Positions 44,901 through 53,044 of a DNA stretch of 64,000 nucleotides are shown here, piece after piece (positions within the stretch are counted from its first letter, which is position 1; every line of letters begins with the position of its first letter). This DNA comes from JACCSI01 sp963815285 (GTDB taxonomy: Bacteria > Acidobacteriota > Vicinamibacteria > Vicinamibacterales > UBA2999), in NCBI GenBank assembly GCA_963815285.1, contig CAWFGB010000003.1, positions 174,559-238,558 on the forward strand. Direction: 5' to 3'. A program made the translations under genes and the position numbers. Below the pieces are notes generated by a model, which did not search any database, was not told the origin of the DNA, and saw only the letters and a list, made by a program, of their open reading frames with translations.

Positions 44901-44940
44901 CCCAACGTAACCTCCCTTGAAAAGCAAGGGAGTTACGTGG
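44901..44940. repeat. Strong intergenic hairpin
   Basis: ACGTAACCTCCCTTG and CAAGGGAGTTACGT flank the loop AAAAG; the arms pair over 14 bases with one bulged C, and CCCA/TGGG extends the stem with a second bulge. No T run follows, so it is not a standard rho-independent terminator. It may be a REP-like element or the end of a mobile element. Confidence 0.7.
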
Positions 44941-45058
44941 GCAGCGGCAGGCCGTTGGCGGTGCTCACGCCTTTCTGCGTCACGCGGGCGCTATGCGTCT
45001 GTACGCGGCACCTTCTGTGCTGGGCGGCACACCGAAGTTGAGACGAGCGACTGCGTGT

Positions 45059-45379
45059 TCACATTGCCTTGCCCCACCGGCTCACAACCCATCCACCCAC
45101 TGCGCCGAAGATCATGCCGGTGATTAGTATGGGTGCATATGACTTGGTGATAATCGCATCCGGTAAGCTGGTAAGAAGTCCGACCACGATCCCGGAAACA
45201 ACGGGCGGCATAGGCAGGCGAACAGTGGCGGCAAAGAACCCAAGAGCGAACCGTGAGAAAAACGCTCCCAGGAGGGCAGCACGTTTGTCGGGGAACGTCA
45301 ATGGCAGCATCAACAAGACATCGGCAAGCCCGAACGCCAAGCCGAGTGTCACGCCTAACGTAACCGGACGCATTGTCAT
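45059..45379 (-). CDS. Small multi-spanning membrane protein
   Basis: A 106-residue protein with about four hydrophobic segments: VTLGVTLGLAFGLADVLLML, ALLGAFFSRFALGFFAATV, PVVSGIVVGLLTSLPDAIIT and PILITGMIFGAVGGWVVSRW. Charges between them alternate as in genuine membrane proteins. Similar small proteins are annotated only as hypothetical membrane proteins. No ribosome site is obvious before the ATG at 45379. Function unknown. Confidence 0.75.
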   Translation of the reverse strand: MTMRPVTLGVTLGLAFGLADVLLMLPLTFPDKRAALLGAFFSRFALGFFAATVRLPMPPVVSGIVVGLLTSLPDAIITKSYAPILITGMIFGAVGGWVVSRWGKAM

Positions 45380-45548
45380 CCGACCGGAGTCTAACTGAGC
45401 CGTCCGCTGTCATCCATAAAACCGTGCGGCGAAATAAGCGAAGTGCTGGCGTCGGATTAGGAAGCGCCGGAGAACGCGTTACCGTCCTTGTCGGTGGCGC
45501 CGAGGCCCGCTATAGTCAGCCCCGCCGGGCACCACGCAGGAGGTCATC

Positions 45549-46799
45549 ATGGGCGCCGACACCAGACGAAGCTTTCTCCACAAAACCGCTCTGATCGCAG
45601 GCACAACCCTGGCCGGAGGTGTCATGACTGGGCGCGCCGGCGGCGCGCAGCTGCCCATTCCGTCCACCTCGCAGCAGGCCGGTCGTCCCATTCCACCGAC
45701 CTCTTACGGCACGCCTTCGAAGTTCGAGGCGAACGTCGTGCGGCGCCGCACCGACGTGTTCGTGAACCGCCAGAACTGGTCGGACTGGAGCATGTCGCCG
45801 CTCCAGGATCAGCACGGCATCGTCACGCCCAACGGGTTGTTCTTCGAGCGGCATCATGCCGGCATCCCCGACATCGATCCGGCCACGCATCGCCTCGTCA
45901 TACATGGCATGGTGAAACAGCCCCTGCTGTTCACCATTAACGCGCTGATGCGGTATCCCTCCGTCTCGAGATTCAACTTCCTGGAGTGCTCTGGCAATAC
46001 TCTGATGGACTGGACCAAGGCGGCCTCGAACACCGTGCAGCAGACGCATGGCATGGTCTCCTGCGCGCAGTGGACGGGCATCCCAGCGTCTTGGCTGCTC
46101 GACGAAGCGGGCCTGCAGCCCGGCGCCAAGTGGGTGTTGTTCGAGGGCGCCGATGGGTCGAACCACACGCGCTCGATCCCGCTCGACAAGGTAATGGACG
46201 ACGTGCTGCTGGTCTACGGTCAGAACGGCGAGATGCTCCGGCCCGAGCAGGGCTATCCGCTGCGAGTCCTCATCCCCGGCTGGGAAGGGAACGTATCGGT
46301 CAAGTGGTTGCGCCGGATCAAAGTCGGCGATCAGCCGTGGAACTTCCGGAGCGAGACTGCGCGCTACAGCGATCCGATGCCCGACGGAAAGTGGCGGCAG
46401 TTCAGTTTCGTGATGGAGTGCAAGTCGGTCATCACCTGCCCGTCGGGCGGTATGAAGCTCGAACGCCCCGGGTTGCACGAGATCCGGGGCTTCGCCTGGT
46501 CGGGGCGGGGCAAGGTCACGGCTGTGGACGTCTCGGTCGATGGCGGCAGGAACTGGCAGCCTGCCACGCTCGAAGAGCCGATCCTCGACAAGTGTCTCAC
46601 GCTTTTTCGTCACCGCTGGACCTGGGACGGCAGGCCTGCCGTCATCCAGAGCAGGGCCGTGGACTCCACCGGCTACGTGCAGCCCACGGTTGCCGACATC
46701 ATGAAGGCCCGAGCCATCACCGGGTTCGTCCAGCATCACAACGGGATCTTCCCCTGGTCGGTGAGCGCAGGTGGGGAGGTGCGCAATGCGATCGCGTAG
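45549..46799 (+). CDS. soxC: Sulfite dehydrogenase molybdopterin subunit, SoxC-like
   Basis: A 416-residue Tat-exported molybdoenzyme of the sulfite-oxidase fold. The signal DTRRSFLHKTALIAG carries the twin arginine. SoxC landmarks follow: RHHAGIPDIDPATHRLVIHG, the molybdenum-ligand Cys147 in FLECSGNT, CAQWTGIPASWLLDEAG, VLIPGWEGNVSVKWLRRIKV and the C-terminal dimerisation domain with AWSGRGKVTAVDVSVDGGRN. AGGAGG lies 6 bases upstream of the ATG. It oxidises sulfite (or sulfur bound to SoxYZ) in the periplasm, passing electrons to the cytochrome encoded next. Confidence 0.9.
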   Translation: MGADTRRSFLHKTALIAGTTLAGGVMTGRAGGAQLPIPSTSQQAGRPIPPTSYGTPSKFEANVVRRRTDVFVNRQNWSDWSMSPLQDQHGIVTPNGLFFERHHAGIPDIDPATHRLVIHGMVKQPLLFTINALMRYPSVSRFNFLECSGNTLMDWTKAASNTVQQTHGMVSCAQWTGIPASWLLDEAGLQPGAKWVLFEGADGSNHTRSIPLDKVMDDVLLVYGQNGEMLRPEQGYPLRVLIPGWEGNVSVKWLRRIKVGDQPWNFRSETARYSDPMPDGKWRQFSFVMECKSVITCPSGGMKLERPGLHEIRGFAWSGRGKVTAVDVSVDGGRNWQPATLEEPILDKCLTLFRHRWTWDGRPAVIQSRAVDSTGYVQPTVADIMKARAITGFVQHHNGIFPWSVSAGGEVRNAIA

Positions 46800-47373
46800 C
46801 GCGGCCCTGCTGGTGGCGTGGGCAGTGATCACGGGGGCATGCGGGGTCCCGGCGACGTCACACGCTCCCGAGCGTCCCTCTGCCGGCTTCGGCCAGCCCA
46901 TTAGTGAAGGGGACGTCGCAGCATGGAACATCGACGTCCGCACGTCCGATGGCGCTGGGCTCCCGCCGGGAAGAGGCACGGTCGCTGACGGCAAGGCCGT
47001 GTATGAGGCCAAATGCGTGGCGTGCCACGGCCCCGACGCCAAGGGTGGACCGATGTACGACACGATGGTGGGTGGCATCGGATCCTTCAAGACCAACAGC
47101 CGGGTGCTCACGCCCGGCAGCATGTATCCTTATGCCCCGATCCTGTTCGATTACGTCCGCCGTGCAATGCCAATCGGCCGGCCGTTGACGATGACCGCCG
47201 ACGAGGTGTACGCGGTGACGGCGTACCTGCTGAACCTGAACGGGCTCGTCCCGGCTGACGCCGTGATGGACCAGCAGTCACTGCCCAAGGTCCAGATGCC
47301 GAACCGCGACGGCTTCGTCGTCGCCGACCGGCCGGACACCAAGGCTGTGCGCTGCATGCGCGACTGCAAGTAA
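46786..47373 (+). CDS. Cytochrome c subunit of sulfite dehydrogenase (SoxD-like)
   Basis: A 195-residue protein overlapping the 3' end of soxC by 14 bases, with GGGGAGGT before its ATG. Lipobox-like signal VITGAC suggests membrane anchoring. One haem c site: CVACH (Cys77, Cys80, His81), with the distal methionine probably in RRAMPIGRPLTMTADE. Family blocks include ILFDYVRRAMP and ADAVMDQQSLPKVQMPNRDG. It accepts electrons from the molybdopterin enzyme. The C-terminal part has a relic paralogue at 1800-2062. Confidence 0.9.
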   Translation: MRSRSAALLVAWAVITGACGVPATSHAPERPSAGFGQPISEGDVAAWNIDVRTSDGAGLPPGRGTVADGKAVYEAKCVACHGPDAKGGPMYDTMVGGIGSFKTNSRVLTPGSMYPYAPILFDYVRRAMPIGRPLTMTADEVYAVTAYLLNLNGLVPADAVMDQQSLPKVQMPNRDGFVVADRPDTKAVRCMRDCK

Positions 47374-48002
47374 CGACGACGGTCATCTTCTGGCGCCCGA
47401 GCCGCCGGCCTGACCCTTCATCACCAAGGTAGCGCCTGCATCCGAAGATGGCTGAAGCCCGAGGGGGACATCACGCACCTGCACGCTGGGCTGAAGGGCA
47501 CGATGAACGCGCTCTTCCTGAAGGATCTCGCTGATAAAACGCGGCGAGGATTGCGCGGCCGAGTCGAACTCGGGAAGTCCGGAGTTGGCCTAACGCCACC
47601 TGTCGCATCGGAGTCAACGCGCTCGGCTCGGTTGGCGCGACACCCGCGGTGCCCGTGAACTGAAGCCAGCTTTCCCGACCAAAGAAATCGATCACCGTCG
47701 AATCCACCGTGGCACCAAAACACGTGTGGATGCGGCCAATGCTTCCCCTTACGTTCGTCAGCCTGTCGTCGTCGGCGTCGATGGTGATGGGCAGACGACG
47801 GGACATCCAGCGTGCGGTAGAAAATTTCAATGAGGCGATTCGTCTCGGAGGTGCCTATGATAAAGCCTGACGGACTGCGGTCGGTTGCGCAATGGCAACG
47901 AGAGAATAGGCGCATGTGTATCGCGACGAGCGGTGCCTGCGATCGTCAAGTCGTGCCAGATGTTCGAGCACACAGTTATTACTAATACCAAGGAGGTAGA
48001 AC
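47374..48002. other. Stretch with only gene fragments
   Basis: On the plus strand 47814-47870 reads AVENFNEAIRLGGAYDKA and stops: the C-terminal helix pair of a TPR protein without a start. On the minus strand (about 47830-47560) a frame reads RIHTCFGATVDSTVIDFFGR, ESWLQFTGTAGVAP, which looks protein-like but then degenerates; I could not assign it. The last 15 bases hold the strong ribosome site of the next gene. Confidence 0.4.
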
Positions 48003-48281
48003 ATGCCCAAGGTCGTAGTCACGGCGCAGGTTGAGGACCCTGTGAAATGGGAAAAGAATTTCCGGACACACGGTAGCCTCTTCAGGAGTCAAACCGTAAA
48101 CAAACCCGTTAGTTTCGCGACCATCGAAGACAATCACGTTGCGGTCTGTCTCGAGCCGGATGACCTGGACACTTGCATGAAGATCCTGGATTCCCCGGCG
48201 ACGGTGGAGGCCATGACATTTGATGGCGTCAAGCGAGAGACGGTGAAAGTCTTCGTCCTGAACAAGGAGCTAAAAGTCTAG
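48003..48281 (+). CDS. Small conserved-looking soluble protein
   Basis: A 92-residue protein with AAGGAGG 6 bases before its ATG, a near-ideal ribosome site. It looks like a dimeric alpha-beta (ferredoxin-like) fold: MPKVVVTAQVEDPVKWEKNF, HVAVCLEPDDLDTCMKILDS and DGVKRETVKVFVLNKEL. I recall similar stand-alone proteins in soil bacteria but no function. It is a short intact gene in a decayed neighbourhood, with a hairpin 20 bases after its stop. Confidence 0.8.
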   Translation: MPKVVVTAQVEDPVKWEKNFRTHGSLFRSQTVNKPVSFATIEDNHVAVCLEPDDLDTCMKILDSPATVEAMTFDGVKRETVKVFVLNKELKV

Positions 48282-48300
48282 AGCACGCTGGAAGCGGACA

Positions 48301-48316
48301 GGCGGCTACGGCCGCC
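48301..48316 (+). terminator. Possible terminator hairpin
   Basis: GGCGGC-TACG-GCCGCC forms a perfect 6-bp GC stem with a TACG tetraloop 20 bases after the stop of the small gene. It lacks a following T run, so intrinsic termination is uncertain. Confidence 0.4.
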
Positions 48317-48540
48317 GCCGCTTATCGCTGATCCGTTACTAACGATCAACGCCGCAGGATAGATCGATCCGCCGACGTGCGAGTGTCCCGAAAACACCCA
48401 TTTACGGAACACTTTAATCAGGTCGCTCGGTGGTCAAAATTGCCGCCCAACTCTCTGCGCACCCCAGCCAGGTTTCCGGAACAGTGGTCCCATGCCGTTG
48501 AAGCGACAGGAGGAGCGCGGCCGGTAGAGACTGCGGCGTA

Positions 48541-48660
48541 ATGGAATGGTCTGCCCCTCCTCTTGGAGAATGGCGCCCTGCTATTCAAGAGGAGCGGCAC
48601 ATGACGCAACCAGTAATTGTCGGCATTGATTTGGGGAAGAATTGGTTCCATTGTGCGAAC
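48541..48660 (+). mobile_element. 5' remnant of an IS110 family element
   Basis: From ATG 48601 the frame reads TQPVIVGIDLGKNWFHC, the DEDD RuvC-like start of IS110 recombinases, then diverges after about 18 codons, so only the 5' tip remains. Just upstream, CCCCTCCTCTTG (48554-48565) and CAAGAGGAGCGG (48586-48597) form an inverted repeat with one mismatch, a hairpin in the position where IS110-group elements encode their bridge RNA or carry left-end structure. The remainder of the element is gone. Confidence 0.6.
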
Positions 48661-48808
48661 GGCGGAAATAGGTTGAGGATTTCTGCTGGCTACAAGCTCT
48701 GCCTCTGTCGATCATCATTTGTCATAATTCCCTCACGCCTAACGTCTGCCGCTCAGCCGCGCGCGGCGGTCTCGCTGTCAGCAGCGGCTCGTCGGCTGCA
48801 GTAGCGGA

Positions 48809-48994
48809 TTAAACCTCCGTTGTAGATACTCTTCGTGAATGCTGTCCGCCAGGTGACCCGCCATGCGTCATGCTTTGCTGAATCTCGCTCGCGATGAGCC
48901 GGTCCCGCCAGACCGCACCGAGATACTCGCTCCCGCGATCACTGCGAAAGATCGAGCCCGCGGGTGGGCACCGCCGGCGCACGGCCGCCTTCAT
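48809..48994 (-). mobile_element. IS3-family transposase (OrfB) remnant
   Basis: The frame carries SIFRSDRGSEYLGAVWRDRL and IASEIQQSMTHGGSPG, the conserved block around the second catalytic Asp of IS3-type DDE integrases (HSDRGSQY). The expected continuation (DNAxxESF with the catalytic Glu) is replaced by an out-of-frame tail, and no N-terminal half exists. No terminal repeats or target duplication can be recognised. It is an old fragment. Confidence 0.7.
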
Positions 48995-49118
48995 GCAGGC
49001 GGCACGTGGCGCGGGTCAGGAGACGCGGGTTCGGAGCCGCGGCCAGAGGCTGACCACACGGTACCCCTGATCGTTGAGGTTCGCGCGCAAGTTCGTGCGG
49101 TTGAACCGATCGCTCCCT

Positions 49119-49919
49119 CTACAGAAGTGCCGCATCTTCATAATCAGCTGCCGTCGGCCAACCTTCCGTTACGGCCTTTACCAATGCGGTCGCCGTGAGG
49201 ATGCGCGCCTTCTTTTTGGCGCTATTGGTTTCCTCGCTGCTCGGAGGTGTCCCATGAACGAGCCTTGAACGCACTTGGTAGATTGCTTTCAGATCGTTGT
49301 AAATCTTTCGACGCTCAACGAGATTCGAACCAAGGAACTTCGCACCGTTTAGGCGAAAGCGGTAGGAGCTTTCACCTTGCAGCCCCGGCACCAGAAGTGC
49401 CTCAAGTGCGATGGTGAATGAAATAACTGCTTCGGCATTGCTCATCTGCGAGGCCCCGAGAGCGAAATGATGCAGAGCAACCTCCTCGCGACCGTGCGGG
49501 TCCGAGAATCCCATTGGGATTCGTCGTGAGAGCTCGTACGCGCGCGCCAGCTGATCAGCGCTAATTACTCGCTCCTCAAACTCTGGCATCTCGGGTACGA
49601 CGATGGCTTCCGGTACGTTGCCGCGGTTGGGCCCCCGCTGCACCCACTTTCGAACGATGCCTCGCCCCGATATGGTGAACCCTAGCAGTTGAATAGCTAA
49701 GGCCAACCGGGCCATATGGATTGGCCCATTAATGGCATCCGCCTTCGTGGTGTCGCGTCGCAGCGTTAGCGCGGACACTACCGCGAGTTCTGGAGGCAAT
49801 GTTGTCATGTTCTGGATGAACGCCTGCATCGTGTCAAGGAGCAAGGCTTCATCTCCGCTGCCTCCTAAGAACTTATCAACAAGTGAGCCGAGTTCGAGCA
49901 CTTCGGAGGAGTAGAGCAA
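49119..49919 (-). CDS. HEPN-domain protein (ApeA-like C-terminus)
   Basis: About 266 residues read from TTG 49919; the open frame extends further upstream without an ATG, so the N-terminus may be truncated. The C-terminal 120 residues look like an ApeA-type HEPN: ISFTIALEALLVPGLQGESS, YRFRLNGAKFLGSNLVERRK and YQVRSRLVHG, the last with the R-x4-H motif of HEPN ribonucleases. HEPN proteins often act as RNA-cleaving toxins or phage-abortive effectors. No antitoxin (MNT/NTase) gene adjoins it. It lies beside IS remnants, so it may be an acquired and partly damaged gene. Confidence 0.6.
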   Translation of the reverse strand: MLYSSEVLELGSLVDKFLGGSGDEALLLDTMQAFIQNMTTLPPELAVVSALTLRRDTTKADAINGPIHMARLALAIQLLGFTISGRGIVRKWVQRGPNRGNVPEAIVVPEMPEFEERVISADQLARAYELSRRIPMGFSDPHGREEVALHHFALGASQMSNAEAVISFTIALEALLVPGLQGESSYRFRLNGAKFLGSNLVERRKIYNDLKAIYQVRSRLVHGTPPSSEETNSAKKKARILTATALVKAVTEGWPTAADYEDAALL

Positions 49920-50033
49920 GCCTTTGCCTTGCCTGCGCCAGGCGGCAGGTTGTTCCAGTAGTGGGGAGAGATCGACCTTTAAGAGGCATCTACTAGAGGC
50001 TATTGGGATGCATCGGACTCGGTCGGTTTACAC

Positions 50034-51656
50034 CTATGCTGCGACCGGGACGCCGAGAGCGTTCATCACCTCGCGAGCGGACCGCTCGCCACTCTCGACC
50101 CCGCCGTTCAGAAAGCCCTGACTAAATGTCGATGTGTGCTCCCCGGCGAAGTGGACCGGTCCCTCCCGGAGTCCCAAGAAGCCCCAGAAGTCGGTGTACT
50201 GGCCGGGGCCGAATCCAGCGTAGGACCCACGGACCCACGGGTCGTCCACCCACGAGTCGAGGAACGCGAGACCGTTCCACGCGGCTGTTACACCCGGCAC
50301 GCCCCGTTCCAGGTTGGCGAGCACGTCCGCGACGACGGATGGCGACGCAGGGGCGTGAGACATGCCTGTCGGATAGCTGGCACCCTCGTTCCCGCCGTTG
50401 TAGACCGTCAGCACCGGGGTGCCCGGCGCCGGACTCGTCTGCCCGTAGGTTGTGTCCCAGGTCAGGAAATGAGGCTCATCGCTCGGGAAACTCCCCGTCC
50501 AGTCGAGCGCGGCGAACGAGCGGTCAAGCTGCAGGTTCAGCTTCGCGTTCGTCCCCATCGCGAGCTCCGCGATTGCTCGACGCTTCCGCGAAGACAACGC
50601 GAGGCCCGAAAGGTCGAGGTCTCGGAGCACGGTGAACGGCAGCGCGAAGACGACGCGATCGGCCACCACATCGTTCGCCAAGCCCGAGAACCGCAAGCCC
50701 ACGCGTCCGTCCCCACGCGTCCAGGCCGCTTCCAGTCCGTGGCCGGTCACGATCTCCTGAGGCGGCAGGGCGCGCTGGAGCCCCTGCACGATCATGTCGT
50801 TGCCTCCGGCGACCCGGAAGCGCTCGTCCGCGCCGGGGTAAGGAATCACGAACACCTCGAACAGGTTGATCGCAGACATGTCGTCGGGCTCAAGGCCGAA
50901 GAAGCTCTGCATGAACGTGCCGAGTGCCAGGCCGAGCAGGGAACCCGCTCCGCCGGGCAGGTTCGTCTCGAACCACTCTGTCATCGTCATCTGATCGAAC
51001 TCGACCGCCTCGGGCCCGGCCTGGTTGTAGAAGTACCGACCGACGCGCCGGTAGTCGGCCCGCAACCGTCGGATGAAGGCATCGAAATCGGCGAACACGT
51101 CCGCCATGTCGCGCAGCCCCCCGTCGAGCCAGATCGGATCCAGACTGCCTGCAGGGAAAGACTGCTCGAATTTGTCTACGAGTGGGATCCGGAGCTCCTT
51201 GGCGAGCGACCGGATGTGGTGATGGCGACTGTCGATGTACTGCCCGCCGTGCTCGGCGGTCTGACCCGCGTCGAAGAAACCACGGAGCGAGAAGCACCGA
51301 CCCCCGATCCGCTCCTGCGCCTCGTAGAGCGTGGCCGCGATCCCGTGGCGGTGCAGTCGGTAGACACATGAGAGGCCAGCGAGGCCGGCACCGATGACGA
51401 CGACCGACGCGTCCTTCCTCGCCGGGGCGGCCCCGGATGCTCTCGCGAACCCGAACGAGGTCGCGGCGAAGGTCCCTGCTGCGACCAGTCCCCCGCGGCG
51501 GAGCAGCTCACGACGGGTGATCGTTCGGCCGACACGCTCGGCCTCGTATGCGCCAATGACTTCGGTCGCATCGAACGAGGGTGTCCCCGAGGCATCCTGG
51601 TAAGCGCTTGCCATCCTTCGAAGCTGTCTGACGAGGGGCGATCCGAGTGCTGGCAT
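50034..51656 (-). CDS. Tat-exported flavin amine oxidase
   Basis: A 540-residue FAD enzyme from ATG 51656 with GGGAGGG 6 bases upstream. A long leader ends in a twin-arginine signal (TITRRELLRRGGLVAAGTFA, about residues 50-70). The FAD-binding motif VVVIGAGLAGLSCVYRL and the ERIGGRCFSLRGF loop follow, then HGGQYIDSRHHHIRSLAKEL. The C-terminal FAD motif is VHFAGEHTSTFSQGFLNGGV, followed by ESGERSAREVMNAL. It belongs to the monoamine oxidase family; the amine substrate is unknown. Export places it in the periplasm. Confidence 0.9.
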   Translation of the reverse strand: MPALGSPLVRQLRRMASAYQDASGTPSFDATEVIGAYEAERVGRTITRRELLRRGGLVAAGTFAATSFGFARASGAAPARKDASVVVIGAGLAGLSCVYRLHRHGIAATLYEAQERIGGRCFSLRGFFDAGQTAEHGGQYIDSRHHHIRSLAKELRIPLVDKFEQSFPAGSLDPIWLDGGLRDMADVFADFDAFIRRLRADYRRVGRYFYNQAGPEAVEFDQMTMTEWFETNLPGGAGSLLGLALGTFMQSFFGLEPDDMSAINLFEVFVIPYPGADERFRVAGGNDMIVQGLQRALPPQEIVTGHGLEAAWTRGDGRVGLRFSGLANDVVADRVVFALPFTVLRDLDLSGLALSSRKRRAIAELAMGTNAKLNLQLDRSFAALDWTGSFPSDEPHFLTWDTTYGQTSPAPGTPVLTVYNGGNEGASYPTGMSHAPASPSVVADVLANLERGVPGVTAAWNGLAFLDSWVDDPWVRGSYAGFGPGQYTDFWGFLGLREGPVHFAGEHTSTFSQGFLNGGVESGERSAREVMNALGVPVAA

Positions 51657-51781
51657 CCGTATCCCTCCCACACGGCTCAGTGATGCGCCAACACTACCCA
51701 GCTCCTAGCTAGGCGGTCAAGAGGGACCGCTCGGCAGAGGTGCAGGCGAGTCGCCGGCCGAGGCAACTTCGCGTTGAGAAT

Positions 51782-52300
51782 TCACCGCATCGCGAAAGCT
51801 GCGAGACAGAGTGCCAGCAACAGAACCAAGCACACGGCGGCGCTCGTGCAGCCGCATCCGGCACGATTGCCGGCCTCACTCGTGGGTCTGCTGCGGCGCT
51901 GTCGCGGCAATGGCTGTACGCGCGCCGCGTTGCTTGCGCCTCGGCGAATCGTGACAGCGAGGATGGGCACGATGTGCTGGTTGTCGGGTGTCTCCCACAA
52001 TCGGCGAATCGTCGCCTCGGCCTCAGCGCCGCTGTCCAGCAGCGGTGCCATGAGAGCGGCCTCCACCCTGGGAACGTAACCGAGTTCACAGTCATCCGCG
52101 CTGGGCGCAAGGATCGCGGTTACATCATGAACGTTGTCGGGCTCCCGTTCGAGAGAAACGCGATCGCCATCAATTAGATGCTCACACGCTTCGCGGCGCG
52201 CCTCAGAGCGGAAAGCGCCACTGCCGGCAAAGTCTTGTTGGTAAAGAATGCCGGCGCGAGCATCCACCGGTTTTACCCTCGGTGAAGTGAACGCTCGCAT
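51782..52300 (-). CDS. HIRAN-domain protein with a C-terminal membrane anchor
   Basis: A 172-residue protein (ATG 52300; an in-frame GTG at 52336 is possible, no clear ribosome site). Residues about 20-105 resemble a HIRAN domain: FAGSGAFRSEARREACEHLI, DGDRVSLEREPDNVHDVTAI and LGYVPRVEAALMAPLLDSGA. A basic linker (about 115-145) precedes a C-terminal hydrophobic helix (AAVCLVLLLALCLAAFAM). HIRAN domains bind DNA 3' ends in helicases such as HLTF; alone and membrane-anchored its role is unclear. Confidence 0.68.
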   Translation of the reverse strand: MRAFTSPRVKPVDARAGILYQQDFAGSGAFRSEARREACEHLIDGDRVSLEREPDNVHDVTAILAPSADDCELGYVPRVEAALMAPLLDSGAEAEATIRRLWETPDNQHIVPILAVTIRRGASNAARVQPLPRQRRSRPTSEAGNRAGCGCTSAAVCLVLLLALCLAAFAMR

Positions 52301-52336
52301 CGTTGTCGATCCGCCGAAACTAAGGCCGGGGCCCAC

Positions 52337-53044
52337 TGACCGGCAAGGTACGGGTTCGAAGCGAATCGTAGGAGGTGGGCTTCCGAGCTAAGTGCTTGGC
52401 AGCGAGTGTCGTCACCGCTTACGAAACGCCATTAATTCGACTGTGCCGAAAACGTGTGAACACACCGCAAGGGTTTCGCCCCGTGTTACTGGCTTTGCCT
52501 TCGTCGATATTCCGCGTCCCGTAATCACTCGTTTGCGGCACAGGACGGGACTCCCGCGATGAAGCGAGCACATGGAACCACCATGATCTACATCGCGGTG
52601 TCTCTCCGTTCAGCGAGTGCGGAATGGCCAGAAGATGCGGGAGACGATCCCTCTTTCGTCGCATCAAGGAATCAAGGAATCAGGGTGTTGAAGGGGCCCG
52701 TCTCTCGTGGGGCGTGTGCAGGCGAGATGTGCGCACGGCGGCCTGCGCACGTCGCCGACCGCCATGCCTCGCCGCAGCGAAGCACGCGCACGTGCTCGTA
52801 CTCGGTGGCGATATGGAGACGATGCCCGGATAGCCGACCACCAGTTTGGCGGCGGCCGCGTGCTTGGGCACAGACCTACGTCGATCGCACGATCAGCGGC
52901 AGGCAGAACAGGGCGACAGGCGAACAGAGAGGGTCATGCGACCGAGTCTATGCCGGCTGGGCGTCGCGTTGGCACGTCGTCAGCGGCGTCACGCTCGCCG
53001 CCTGCGTCCCTCCCGATGTATAACGGCGCAGGAGTAATGTCGGA
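52337..53044. other. Intergenic region without supported gene
   Basis: Frames here are arginine-rich and mutually overlapping. No motif, RNA gene or strong hairpin seen. AGGAG at about 53031, 10 bases before the kinase ATG, is a plausible ribosome site. Confidence 0.35.

Noticed and set aside
45516..47123. A 535-codon open frame antisense to soxC and the cytochrome gene
   Set aside because: It is the GC-rich shadow of two well-supported genes; its translation has no coherent domain.
47421..47915. A 164-codon minus-strand frame downstream of the cytochrome gene
   Set aside because: Histidine/arginine-rich, overlaps another frame of equal length and shows no ribosome site or family resemblance.
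39833..48743. GCCTAAC at 39833, 45353 and 48737 (and GTTAGGC at 34633) as integron attC core sites with a cassette array
   Set aside because: The matching partner cores and the paired inner arms are absent, one hit lies inside a coding frame, gene orientations are mixed and no integron integrase is present.
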